Origin: Helicobacteraceae bacterium
GTDB taxonomy: Bacteria; Campylobacterota; Campylobacteria; Campylobacterales; Sulfurimonadaceae
Assembly (NCBI GenBank): GCA_030613795.1
Contig: JAUWLG010000002.1
Span: 1 to 20,581, forward strand
Direction: 5' to 3'
Length of the DNA stretch: 20,581 nucleotides
The notes under the pieces are model-generated. The model worked only from the letters and a program-made list of their open reading frames with translations, did no database searches and was not told the DNA's origin. A program made the translations under genes and the position numbers. The first letter of the stretch is position 1; the number at the start of each line of letters is the position of its first letter. Positions 8,395 to 15,798 of the stretch are shown one piece after another.

Positions 8395-9846
8395 ATGATG
8401 CATTATGATGTTGTGATCATCGGAGCCGGAATAGCCGGGCTGTATACGGCGATGAACCTTCCTAAAAACAAAAAGGTCCTTATTGTCAACAAGGCACATC
8501 CTTGGGAGTGTAATACTTTTTATGCTCAAGGCGGTGTGACAACGGCTAAAGATGATGCTGATATTGCAGCGCACATAGCAGACACCATTGATGCCGGTGC
8601 AGGACTTTGCAACAGAGAAGCGGTTGAGGTTCTGAGCCAGAACTCTCAAGATGTGATCCATGATCTTATAAAACGCGGCTTTGAGTTTGATGCTGATGAA
8701 GCGGGCAATCTGCTTTATACACAAGAGGCTGCCCATTCTCAAAAACGTATCTTGCATGCCGGCGGGGATGCGACAGGACGATACCTACATCACTTCTTGC
8801 TTGAAAAAAATCCACACCCGATGATGGAAAATGCGATTGTTATCGACCTTCTGCTTGACGAAGATCAGATCTGCGGTATTGTGGTGATGCACGAGGGTAA
8901 GCGTAAGAAGATCATGGCTGACTCGGTAGTGATCGCCAGTGGCGGTGTCGGTGCACTGTTTGAATACCATACCAATGCATCGACTATCAGTGGCGAACTT
9001 CAAGGTATATGTAAAGAGAAAGGCATTCCTTTAGAATATATGGAGATGTTACAGTTTCACCCTACTGTTTATGTTGATAACACTACAGCACAAAAACAGC
9101 TTCTGACGGAAGCCCTTCGAGGTGAAGGTGCACAGGTCGTTGATGACCTGGGTTACCGTTTTCTATTTGACTATGACAAACGCGGAGAGATGGCACCGCG
9201 AGATATAGTGAGTCGCGCTATTTTTGATTATGCTCAAAAAACAGGCAAGCAGGTCTACCTCTCATTTAAAGAGTTTGAATATAGTTACTTTAAACAGCGC
9301 TTTCCAAATATAGAAAGTAAATTTTCAACACTTGGTTACAGCCTTCCGCATGATAAAGTCCCTATCTCTCCGGCCTTTCACTACGCGATCGGCGGGATCA
9401 AAACGGATCTAAACGGTCGTGTACCGTCTATAAAAGGGCTGTATGCTGTAGGTGAGGCGGCGTCAACGGGTGTCCATGGTGCTAACCGTTTGGCATCAAA
9501 TTCACTCTTAGAGGGTCTGGTCTTTGCTTTGAAAGCAGCCAACTCGATTCTACGCGAAAACCTTTCTGTTTGTAACAATAATTTTATAATCAATGAAGAA
9601 CCGCTGGTTTTACAAGATGATAAGGCGAAAAAAGATAACCTTCGCCAAATCATGTGGGACAAGGTGTCGATCGTCAGAACGACTGCTGGACTTCTTGAAG
9701 CCAAAGCGGCAATTGAAAAAATGCAGTCGGAAGAGATCGGCCGACTGTTAAAACTCAGACTCTTAACAGCTCAAACGATCGTCGAGTCAGCACTCGAGCG
9801 CAAAGAGTCTGTAGGGGTACACTATATATTGAAGGAGACTGAATGA
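8395..9846 (+). CDS. nadB: L-aspartate oxidase
   Basis: FAD-dependent oxidation of L-aspartate to iminoaspartate, the first step of NAD synthesis, in the cytoplasm; the product goes to quinolinate synthase NadA. The 483-aa protein opens with the dinucleotide-binding motif VVIIGAGIAGL. It has the flavoprotein motif NTFYAQGGV, the active-site region RILHAGGDATGR, LRGEGAQVVD and MAPRDIVSRAI, and the C-terminal FAD motif GEAASTGVHGANRLASNS. It is shorter than the E. coli enzyme (540 aa). Two adjacent ATG codons (8395 and 8398) are possible starts; AGGTGA just upstream fits either. The gene follows the small lipoprotein by 5 nt and overlaps nhaD by ATGA. A fumarate reductase/succinate dehydrogenase flavoprotein is excluded by the NadB-type C-terminal motifs and length. 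Confidence 0.95.
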   Translation: MMHYDVVIIGAGIAGLYTAMNLPKNKKVLIVNKAHPWECNTFYAQGGVTTAKDDADIAAHIADTIDAGAGLCNREAVEVLSQNSQDVIHDLIKRGFEFDADEAGNLLYTQEAAHSQKRILHAGGDATGRYLHHFLLEKNPHPMMENAIVIDLLLDEDQICGIVVMHEGKRKKIMADSVVIASGGVGALFEYHTNASTISGELQGICKEKGIPLEYMEMLQFHPTVYVDNTTAQKQLLTEALRGEGAQVVDDLGYRFLFDYDKRGEMAPRDIVSRAIFDYAQKTGKQVYLSFKEFEYSYFKQRFPNIESKFSTLGYSLPHDKVPISPAFHYAIGGIKTDLNGRVPSIKGLYAVGEAASTGVHGANRLASNSLLEGLVFALKAANSILRENLSVCNNNFIINEEPLVLQDDKAKKDNLRQIMWDKVSIVRTTAGLLEAKAAIEKMQSEEIGRLLKLRLLTAQTIVESALERKESVGVHYILKETE

Positions 9847-11174
9847 CACGTGCTGTTGAAGGACATGCAATTGATCTGGCAGTTGAACCGTTTGGTTGGC
9901 TGCTACTTGCTATTTTTATTGTCGGTTACTATTTTATCGCGGCGGAGGAGAAGTACCATATCAACAAGGCTAAACCGGCCCTGTTTACCGGTACCTTCCT
10001 TTTTATTTTGCTCGGGGGCTACTACGCTTTTAACGGGCTTAACATGGCACCGTTTGAAACAGAGATCGCGCATCTGATCTTAGAGATCTCTGAGATCTTC
10101 TTCTTCTTGTTTGTTGCGATGACCTATATTGAAGCCTTGATCGAACGCGGGGTCTTTAATGCGCTTAAAACGAAACTTATTGCTAAAGGTTACGGGTTTA
10201 AACAGCTATTCTGGGTGACCGGGTTCTTGGCATTTTTTATCTCACCTGTAGCGGACAACCTGACAACAGCGTTGATCCTCTCAACGGTACTGATCACGAT
10301 CAACAGGACTAATAAAGCCTTTTTGGTCCCTGCTGCGGTCAATGTCGTTGTTGCGGCCAATGCCGGTGGTGCCTGGAGCCCGTTTGGCGATATCACAACC
10401 TTGATGGCGTGGACGGCAAATAAAGGGTACTTTATTGACTTCCTTTTCCTCTTCCCGGCATCATTCCTTGGCTGGATCGCAACAGCGTATCTCTTAAGCC
10501 GTTTTGTTCCTGATGAACATCCGAATAAAGAAGATGACGATGTAGCTGACAATATCAAGATATTAAAGGGTGGTAAAGTGATCGTCGCACTAGGTGTCTT
10601 TACTATTGCAATGGCTGTTATTAGTAAACAGATAATGCATCTGCCGCCGATGTGGGGTATGCTTTTTGGTCTCTCTATCTTGAAGCTTTATGCCTATAAA
10701 TTGAAGGTTCATCACAACGAAGATATTCAGATCTACAGCTCGGTCAGTAAGATCGAAAACGACACGCTTCTCTTCTTCTTCGGTATCTTGGCGGCCGTTG
10801 GTGCACTGCACTTCGCCGGTTTCCTTGGACATGCAGTGAAACTTTACGAAATGTTTAATCCGACCTACGTCAATATCGGTGTCGGTTTCCTCTCTGCGAT
10901 CGTCGATAACGTGCCGGTGATGAGTGCCGTACTTAAAGCAAATCCTGATCTTCCGTTAGCACAATGGATGTTGGTAACATTAACTGCCGGTGTTGGTGGA
11001 TCACTTATCAGTTTCGGTAGTGCTGCCGGTGTCGGTGTGATGGGTAAACTCAAAGGTATCTATACTTTTGGCTCTCATATGAAACTCTCTTGGACCATTC
11101 TTGTGGGCTATATCATCTCAGTGGCTGTCTGGTACATCCAGTTTGATCTCTTAGGTCTCTATATCAACCACTAA
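9843..11174 (+). CDS. nhaD: NhaD-type Na+/H+ antiporter
   Basis: Inner-membrane antiporter of the IT (ion transporter) superfamily, exporting Na+ (or Li+) in exchange for protons. The 443-aa sequence has about 11-12 hydrophobic segments. It carries the NhaD signatures SPVADNLTTALILSTV near residues 130-145 and NAGGAWSPFGDITTLMAW near 170-187, with the conserved Asp and Asn residues buried in membrane segments. A second inverted-repeat half follows, with SAIVDNVPVMSAV and GGSLISFGSAAGVGVMG. The start is an ATGA overlap with the nadB stop, which implies translational coupling. The functional link to NAD synthesis is unclear; the pairing may be an accident of operon packing. Sodium extrusion fits a marine or saline habitat, which is an inference. 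Confidence 0.92.
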   Translation: MTRAVEGHAIDLAVEPFGWLLLAIFIVGYYFIAAEEKYHINKAKPALFTGTFLFILLGGYYAFNGLNMAPFETEIAHLILEISEIFFFLFVAMTYIEALIERGVFNALKTKLIAKGYGFKQLFWVTGFLAFFISPVADNLTTALILSTVLITINRTNKAFLVPAAVNVVVAANAGGAWSPFGDITTLMAWTANKGYFIDFLFLFPASFLGWIATAYLLSRFVPDEHPNKEDDDVADNIKILKGGKVIVALGVFTIAMAVISKQIMHLPPMWGMLFGLSILKLYAYKLKVHHNEDIQIYSSVSKIENDTLLFFFGILAAVGALHFAGFLGHAVKLYEMFNPTYVNIGVGFLSAIVDNVPVMSAVLKANPDLPLAQWMLVTLTAGVGGSLISFGSAAGVGVMGKLKGIYTFGSHMKLSWTILVGYIISVAVWYIQFDLLGLYINH

Positions 11175-11180
11175 GACTCC

Positions 11181-11212
11181 TATTGCGTAGAGTCTCTCTT
11201 CTCTACGTAATA
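11181..11212 (+). terminator. Hairpin after nhaD
   Basis: Arms 11181-11192 and 11201-11212 pair at 11 of 12 positions, the exception being a G-T wobble when transcribed, around an 8-nt pyrimidine loop. The stem starts 7 nt after the nhaD stop. There is no U-tract after it, so it may be a weak terminator or a transcript-stabilising stem. Confidence 0.45.
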
Positions 11213-11230
11213 CATTAATCGACTTTCCTG

Positions 11231-11236
11231 TATAAT
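11231..11236 (+). promoter_or_regulatory. Likely guaA promoter (-10 TATAAT)
   Basis: A perfect TATAAT preceded directly by TG lies 45 nt before the guaA start codon. No good -35 hexamer is seen, as is usual for sigma-70-type promoters of Campylobacterota. It follows the hairpin at 11181-11212. An expected start point near 11243 would give a leader of about 40 nt. Confidence 0.6.
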
Positions 11237-11281
11237 CCCATATTCATTTAATTACCTAAAAATTCTACCAAAGGCACCATT

Positions 11282-12820
11282 TTGAAAGAAGTAAGTATTG
11301 TCGTTTTAGACTTTGGTTCACAGTACACTCAGTTAATTGCACGTCGTATGCGCGAAGAGAAGATATATTGTGAGATCCTTCCATACCACACATCTATCGA
11401 GGACATTAAAGCTAAAAACCCGCAAGGTCTAATCTTGAGTGGTGGCCCTTCATCTGTTTATAACAAAGATGCTTATGAGGTCGATCAGGGCGTTTATTCG
11501 ATGGGTATTCCTGTTCTTGGTATCTGTTACGGTATGCAGCGTATTGCTGTTGACTTTGGTGGGTCTGTTATTCGTTCTGACCACCATGAGTACGGTAAAG
11601 CAGAACTTGAGATCGTTAAGCAATCACCACTCTTTGATGGTGTTGACAACGGCACAACAGTTTGGATGAGCCACAGCGATCGTGTTGATGAACTTCCTGA
11701 AGGATTTGAGCCGATCGCTATCTCAGCTAACTCACCGTTTGCGGCTATTGCCAATGAAGAGAAACGTGTCTATGCAATGCAGTTCCACCCGGAGGTAAAC
11801 CACTCACAAGAGGGTTACTTGATGCTTCGCAACTTCGCGCGAAAGATCTGTGGAGTAACAGAGAAGTGGAAGATGGAACACTTCTTAAAAGAGCAGATCA
11901 AGCTTATCCGCGAAAAAGTGGGTGACGGCAAAGTGCTTTGTGGTCTAAGCGGCGGGGTTGACTCGTCTGTTGTAGCGGCACTTCTTTACGAAGCGATCGG
12001 TGATCAACTGGTCCCTGTCTTTGTTGATAACGGTCTTCTTAGAAAAGGTGAGCGTGAGCAGGTAGAGCAGGTCTTCAAGATCAACTTGAAAGTGCCATTG
12101 GTCACGATTGATGCAGTGGATAACTTCTTAGGTAAACTTGAAGGTGTTTCTGACCCGGAGACAAAACGTAAGATCATCGGTCATACGTTTATCGAAGAGT
12201 TTGAAAAAGAGGCGAAAAAACATGAGGGAATTAAGTTCTTGGCACAAGGAACACTCTACCCGGATGTTATCGAGTCTATCTCTGTAAAGGGTCCATCTGA
12301 AGTGATCAAGTCTCACCATAATGTTGGCGGTCTTCCTGCCTGGATGGATTTTGAACTGATCGAGCCACTACGTGAACTCTTTAAAGATGAAGTCCGTAAA
12401 ATGGGACTTGAACTTGGTCTTCCTGAAGGTATGATCAACCGTCATCCATTCCCTGGACCGGGTCTTGCTATTCGTATTATGGGTGATGTAAACCCTGCTG
12501 ACCTTGACATTCTTCGTGAAGCAGATGTGATCCTTCTTGATGAACTAAAAGCGAGCGGTTATTATGCACGTACATGGCAAGCATTCGCTGTACTTCTTAA
12601 TGTGAAGTCTGTTGGTGTTATGGGTGATAACCGTACGTATGACAACACAGTATGTGTGCGTGTGGTTGAAGCAGTTGATGGTATGACAGCAACATTTGCT
12701 CACCTTCCGCATGATCTGTTAGAGCGTATCTCTCGTCGTATTATCAATGAAGTTGATGGAATCAACCGCGTTGTGTACGATATCAGCTCAAAGCCACCAG
12801 CAACAATAGAGTGGGAATAA
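11282..12820 (+). CDS. guaA: GMP synthase (glutamine-hydrolysing)
   Basis: Converts XMP to GMP with ATP and glutamine, the last step of guanine nucleotide synthesis. The 512-aa protein is full length. A class I glutamine amidotransferase domain comes first (about 1-195): nucleophile Cys in GICYGMQ and the His-Glu pair in QFHPEVNHS. An N-type ATP pyrophosphatase domain follows, with P-loop LSGGVDSSV. The dimerisation domain has [15 protein letters not shown] and ends in [11 protein letters not shown], as in other GuaA proteins. The start is TTG at 11282, supported by AAGG 7 nt upstream and by the family-typical [21 protein letters not shown]; no ATG is available at this position. It has its own promoter-like box and is followed by a long hairpin, so it is probably a single-gene transcription unit. 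Confidence 0.97.
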   Translation: MKEVSIVVLDFGSQYTQLIARRMREEKIYCEILPYHTSIEDIKAKNPQGLILSGGPSSVYNKDAYEVDQGVYSMGIPVLGICYGMQRIAVDFGGSVIRSDHHEYGKAELEIVKQSPLFDGVDNGTTVWMSHSDRVDELPEGFEPIAISANSPFAAIANEEKRVYAMQFHPEVNHSQEGYLMLRNFARKICGVTEKWKMEHFLKEQIKLIREKVGDGKVLCGLSGGVDSSVVAALLYEAIGDQLVPVFVDNGLLRKGEREQVEQVFKINLKVPLVTIDAVDNFLGKLEGVSDPETKRKIIGHTFIEEFEKEAKKHEGIKFLAQGTLYPDVIESISVKGPSEVIKSHHNVGGLPAWMDFELIEPLRELFKDEVRKMGLELGLPEGMINRHPFPGPGLAIRIMGDVNPADLDILREADVILLDELKASGYYARTWQAFAVLLNVKSVGVMGDNRTYDNTVCVRVVEAVDGMTATFAHLPHDLLERISRRIINEVDGINRVVYDISSKPPATIEWE

Positions 12821-12930
12821 AAAAAACGACGATTTCGGCGCATCTTGCACTGGACTGCGGCACGCTCGACGTACTTTAGTACGCCTTCGGCCTTAGTCCA
12901 GCACAATCTACACCAAACTCCTCGTTTTTT
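12821..12930. terminator. 110-bp imperfect palindrome after guaA, bidirectional terminator or REP-like element
   Basis: Begins with AAAAAACGA directly after the guaA stop and ends with TCGTTTTTT, so each strand reads as a hairpin followed by a U-tract. The core is CGTAC-TTTA-GTACG at 12870-12883. Further out CTGGACT (12850-12856) pairs with AGTCCAG (12895-12901), with mismatches and about one gap elsewhere. The length is far greater than a simple terminator, which suggests a repeated palindromic unit that also terminates transcription. Confidence 0.7.
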
Positions 12931-12969
12931 ACGGAACAACAGTTATTTTCTAATAGCTTTATTTATGTC

Positions 12970-12990
12970 ATTCTGAACTAGATTCAGAAT
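12970..12990. repeat. 8-bp perfect inverted repeat upstream of hemD
   Basis: ATTCTGAA (12970-12977) and TTCAGAAT (12983-12990) are perfect complements around a CTAGA loop, 32 bp before the hemD start. It may be a short REP-type palindrome or an operator. The position between the long palindrome and hemD, and the similarity to TCATTCTGAA-type extragenic palindromes, favour a repeat; that similarity is from memory. Confidence 0.45.
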
Positions 12991-13022
12991 TAACACCCTA
13001 TTTATTTATAAATTGAGGCACT

Positions 13023-13667
13023 ATGACAGACAACCAAAAAACTCCTATTTATCTTTTCTCTAAGACATCTCATCCTGACGTGATTCACGTACCTGTTCTA
13101 AACACACTGTTTTTACAGCCAGCTATCAATTTTGATGATTACGATGCCATTGTTTTGACCTCTAAACAGGCAGTGACAGCACTGGAAAAGATCTCTCCAA
13201 AATGGAGAGAGATTCCAGCCTTGAGTATTGCTTCTAAAACGGAAGAGATGGTCAGAAGTGCAGGGGGTAGACTGCTTGACAGAGGCAATGGATATGGCGA
13301 TTCCTTAGATGATATTATTGTCAGAAAATACTCTTCTCTGCGTTGGCTTTATCCTCGTCCAAAAGTTGTGGCTTCTAACTTTAAAGAGCGTGTCAAAGAG
13401 CGTGGTATTGTTATGGATGATGTAATTGTTTATGAGACCTCTTGTAATCAAACTTGCCGAGATATAGAGCTGCCTGATGACGCAATACTGATCTTCACTT
13501 CGCCTTTTACAATCGAGTGCTTTTTAGAGCTTTATGAATTTAAAGCGAGTTACCAAGTTGTGGCCATTGGGACTACAACAGCCAAGGCCCTTCCTGAAGA
13601 GGTCAAATACCTTATGCCCGATACACCTAATGTAGACGCTTGTGTTGCCTTGGCAGAGCAATTATAA
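13023..13667 (+). CDS. hemD: Uroporphyrinogen-III synthase
   Basis: Cyclises hydroxymethylbilane to uroporphyrinogen III in the heme/siroheme pathway, in the cytoplasm. The 214-aa protein shows the loosely conserved two-lobe pattern of HemD: DAIVLTSKQAVTAL in lobe 1, ASKTEEMVRSAGG at the first crossover, the linker with VYETSC, IFTSPFTIECFL in lobe 2 and VAIGTTTAKAL near the C terminus. Length is normal for epsilonproteobacterial HemD (about 210 aa). HemD is poorly conserved in sequence, so the call rests on this ordered set of motifs. GAGG lies 4 nt before the ATG. A hairpin follows 14 nt after the stop, and no other heme gene is adjacent. Confidence 0.88.
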   Translation: MTDNQKTPIYLFSKTSHPDVIHVPVLNTLFLQPAINFDDYDAIVLTSKQAVTALEKISPKWREIPALSIASKTEEMVRSAGGRLLDRGNGYGDSLDDIIVRKYSSLRWLYPRPKVVASNFKERVKERGIVMDDVIVYETSCNQTCRDIELPDDAILIFTSPFTIECFLELYEFKASYQVVAIGTTTAKALPEEVKYLMPDTPNVDACVALAEQL

Positions 13668-13681
13668 ATATCATTTCACAT

Positions 13682-13716
13682 CCTCTCATAAATATTGAGA
13701 TTGAGGGGCTTTTCCT
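13682..13716 (+). terminator. Rho-independent-like terminator after hemD
   Basis: CCTCTCA (13682-13688) pairs with TGAGGGG (13702-13708), 7 bp with one G-T wobble, followed by a pyrimidine-rich stretch CTTTTCCTT. It lies 15 nt after the hemD stop and upstream of the promoter of the putative 6S RNA gene. Confidence 0.55.
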
Positions 13717-13771
13717 TCCTTGTCTTACATAAATCGTATTCCGTTTTATGCCTAGAAAAGCTCTACTTTTG

Positions 13772-13777
13772 TATAAT
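13772..13777 (+). promoter_or_regulatory. -10 box (TATAAT) of the putative 6S RNA gene
   Basis: Perfect TATAAT preceded by G, with a T-rich upstream stretch (CTACTTTTG), and about 7 nt before the proposed RNA start at about 13784. No coding gene starts downstream at a suitable distance, so the promoter most simply serves the non-coding RNA. Confidence 0.6.
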
Positions 13778-13783
13778 AAGAAC

Positions 13784-13980
13784 TAGCCTGGGTGGTGCGA
13801 TTTCTCGCAAATATGAGGGTTCTACATTTTCTTTTAGCGAATTCTGTAGACGTTCTTGTGTGCGGTGGTCTCGTTTGATGGGTCAAACCAGAGAGATTGT
13901 GGCCTTATGGAATGCTCGATTTGCTGTTTTTTCGGCTTTGAGAACCAATGCCAACATGCGGACCGGCCACCTGGACTTTT
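13784..13980 (+). ncRNA. ssrS: Putative 6S RNA (RNA polymerase-binding regulatory RNA)
   Basis: About 197 nt between hemD and purD with no credible protein. The ends pair into a closing stem: AGCCTGGGTGG (13784-13794) against CCACCTGGACT (13968-13978), with one mismatch and wobbles. Inside, GGTTCT pairs with AGAACC (13941-13946), followed by opposing T-rich, weakly paired strands (a candidate central bubble). The apex hairpin is GTTTGA-TGGG-TCAAAC. This rod-with-bubble plan and length match 6S RNA. The 3' end (TGCGG..CGGCCACCTGGA) also resembles the 3' end of E. coli ssrS (TGCGGCGGCATCTCGGA). A TATAAT box sits at the right distance upstream. 6S RNA binds sigma-70 holoenzyme and serves as template for short pRNAs. 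SRP RNA, tmRNA and RNase P RNA are not supported because their signature motifs are absent. Confidence 0.72.
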
Positions 13981-14071
13981 AAGGATTCCCTTGAAATTCC
14001 CAAGAAATTTTATTAAAACGAATATTTTTCTTTTTTATAAAAATTTAGAGCGATAATATTTGGAGTAACAT

Positions 14072-15340
14072 ATGAATATATTGATATTGGGTAGTGGTGG
14101 ACGTGAGTACTCTATTGGGCGTGCCCTGAAAAAAGATGAAGCGGTTGATAAACTCTATTTTGCTCCGGGTAACGGTGCAACAAATGAGCTGGGTGAAAAT
14201 CTTAGTATTAAAGACTATCACGATCTTGCAGATTTTGCAATTGCCAACAATATTGACCTGACTATTGTTGGTCCTGAAGCACCACTTGTTGATGGTGTGG
14301 TTGATATCTTCAAGGCAAAGGGTCTAACGATCTTTGGTCCAAGTAAAGAAGCAGCACAACTTGAGGGCTCAAAAGTCTACATGAAAAACTTCTTGGCTAA
14401 GTATGAGATCCCAACTGCACGTTACATTGAGACTGGACTGATTGAAGAAGCTTTCAAGTTCATAATGACCTTGGAGGCACCAATCGTTGTCAAAGCAGAC
14501 GGACTTTGCGGCGGTAAAGGTGTCATCATCGCAATGAGTCATGATGAGGCAAAAAAAGCGGTCTCTGAAATGCTAAGCGGTAAGTCATTTGGAGATGCGG
14601 GTAAAAAAGTCATTGTTGAAGAGTTCTTGGATGGTTACGAACTATCTATGTTCGCTATTTGTGATGGTGATGATTTCATTCTACTGCAAGCTGCACAAGA
14701 CCATAAACGTCTTTTAGACGGTGATCAAGGTCCAAATACAGGCGGGATGGGTGCTTATGCGCCGACACCGCTTGTTGATGATGCTCTTTATGAAAAAGTG
14801 AAAGACCGTGTTATTCGTCCAACACTAAACGGAATGAAAGCAGAAGGGGCACCGTTTGAGGGTGTCCTTTTTATCGGTATCATGGTTGTCAATGGCGAAC
14901 CGATCACACTTGAGTTTAACGTCCGTTTTGGAGACCCTGAGTGTGAGATCTTAATGCCACTGCTTAAAACACCGGCTTCAGAGCTTTTCTACAAAGCAGC
15001 GACAAAACAGCTTGACACACTTAATGTTGAGTTCTCAGATGAGTATGCAGTCGGTGTGGTCATGGCGAGTAAAGATTACCCATACAGCTCTACGCCTCCA
15101 GCTGAGATCGTTGTCGATGAAATTGTCCACGAAGATATTAGAGCAAATACACATATCTCTTATGCTGGTGTCAGTTCTGATGATGAAGGCAAATTGTACG
15201 CTGATGGTGGACGTGTCCTTGTCTGTGTCGGTTTGGGTGAGAGTATTCAAAAAGCACGTGATCGTGCTTATGCACTTTGTGGCCAAGTTCACTTTGCGGG
15301 CAAGAAACTCCGTACAGACATCGCTTACCAAGCACTTTAG
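14072..15340 (+). CDS. purD: Phosphoribosylamine-glycine ligase (GAR synthetase)
   Basis: ATP-dependent ligation of glycine to phosphoribosylamine, the second step of purine synthesis. The 422-aa protein has the N-terminal [13 protein letters not shown] motif, the ATP-grasp elements [11 protein letters not shown] and [10 protein letters not shown], and the family signature [18 protein letters not shown]. The metal/ATP site motif [12 protein letters not shown] is followed by the C-terminal domain. The HGGREH-type His of many PurD proteins is Tyr here (GGREY). GGAG lies 6 nt before the ATG. It follows the putative 6S RNA by about 90 nt and begins a co-directional cluster; the RDD gene starts 8 nt after its stop. 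It may be partly transcribed by readthrough from the 6S promoter. Confidence 0.96.
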   Translation: MNILILGSGGREYSIGRALKKDEAVDKLYFAPGNGATNELGENLSIKDYHDLADFAIANNIDLTIVGPEAPLVDGVVDIFKAKGLTIFGPSKEAAQLEGSKVYMKNFLAKYEIPTARYIETGLIEEAFKFIMTLEAPIVVKADGLCGGKGVIIAMSHDEAKKAVSEMLSGKSFGDAGKKVIVEEFLDGYELSMFAICDGDDFILLQAAQDHKRLLDGDQGPNTGGMGAYAPTPLVDDALYEKVKDRVIRPTLNGMKAEGAPFEGVLFIGIMVVNGEPITLEFNVRFGDPECEILMPLLKTPASELFYKAATKQLDTLNVEFSDEYAVGVVMASKDYPYSSTPPAEIVVDEIVHEDIRANTHISYAGVSSDDEGKLYADGGRVLVCVGLGESIQKARDRAYALCGQVHFAGKKLRTDIAYQAL

Positions 15341-15348
15341 GCTGCATT

Positions 15349-15798
15349 GTGAATGATGAGGTAGAACACCGCCTTTCCAGTGCTGGTTTAGAATTGGCTA
15401 CTGTTCAAAAGCGTGCATTCGCCTTTTTTATTGACGAGTTGATCCTCGCATTTCTCTTTCTGTTTATTATTTACGATCAGATTGCTGCAGTAAGTGACCC
15501 TGACGCAATTGTTGCGTTGATCAATACGTTTACCTTCGAGTATCTTCTGATCAAAATACTTTATCAAACACTTTTTGTCTATTACTATGGCGCGACCTTG
15601 GGCAAGATCCTTGTAAAAATCCAAGTTGTTGATGCAGTTACAATGCAGAGACCGATCTTTGGAAGTGCCTTAAACCGTGGTGTTTTTCGCATTATCAGTG
15701 AGATGATCTTCTATTTGGGCTTTATCTGGGCCTTTTACAGTAAAAATAGACAGAGTTGGCATGACAAAACAGCTCGAACTTTGGTCGTCAATGTCTAG
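15349..15798 (+). CDS. RDD family membrane protein
   Basis: Inner-membrane protein of 149 aa with three hydrophobic segments (about residues 25-45, 60-78 and 115-130). It matches the RDD family: R-x-x-A-x-x-x-D near the first segment (KRAFAFFIDELI), GATLGKILVKIQVVD after the second, and the terminal RQSWHDKTARTLVV with the typical H-D-K/R ending. The exact role of RDD proteins is unsettled; some are transport-related. The start is taken as GTG at 15349, with AGG 7 nt upstream and 8 nt after the purD stop. The longer frame from 15277 would overlap purD by 64 nt and add a non-family N terminus. The 3' end overlaps the start of lptD. Confidence 0.85.
   Translation: MNDEVEHRLSSAGLELATVQKRAFAFFIDELILAFLFLFIIYDQIAAVSDPDAIVALINTFTFEYLLIKILYQTLFVYYYGATLGKILVKIQVVDAVTMQRPIFGSALNRGVFRIISEMIFYLGFIWAFYSKNRQSWHDKTARTLVVNV

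Noticed and set aside
12700..12939. 79-aa minus-strand frame across the end of guaA and the palindrome
   Set aside because: It consists of guaA antisense and the inverted-repeat arm, with no ribosome site or protein-like character.
13695..13982. 95-aa open frame between hemD and purD (and a 66-aa frame in another phase)
   Set aside because: Composition is atypical (many Arg, Cys, Ser), there is no ribosome site or recognisable family, and the stretch folds as a 6S-like RNA with its own TATAAT box.
14052..14057. GATAAT as a purD promoter -10 box
   Set aside because: It lies only about 15 nt before the start codon, so transcription would begin at or inside the ribosome site.
15277..15348. Longer N terminus for the RDD protein from ATG 15277
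   Set aside because: It would overlap purD by 64 nt and adds non-family sequence; GTG 15349 has an AGG ribosome site at good spacing.
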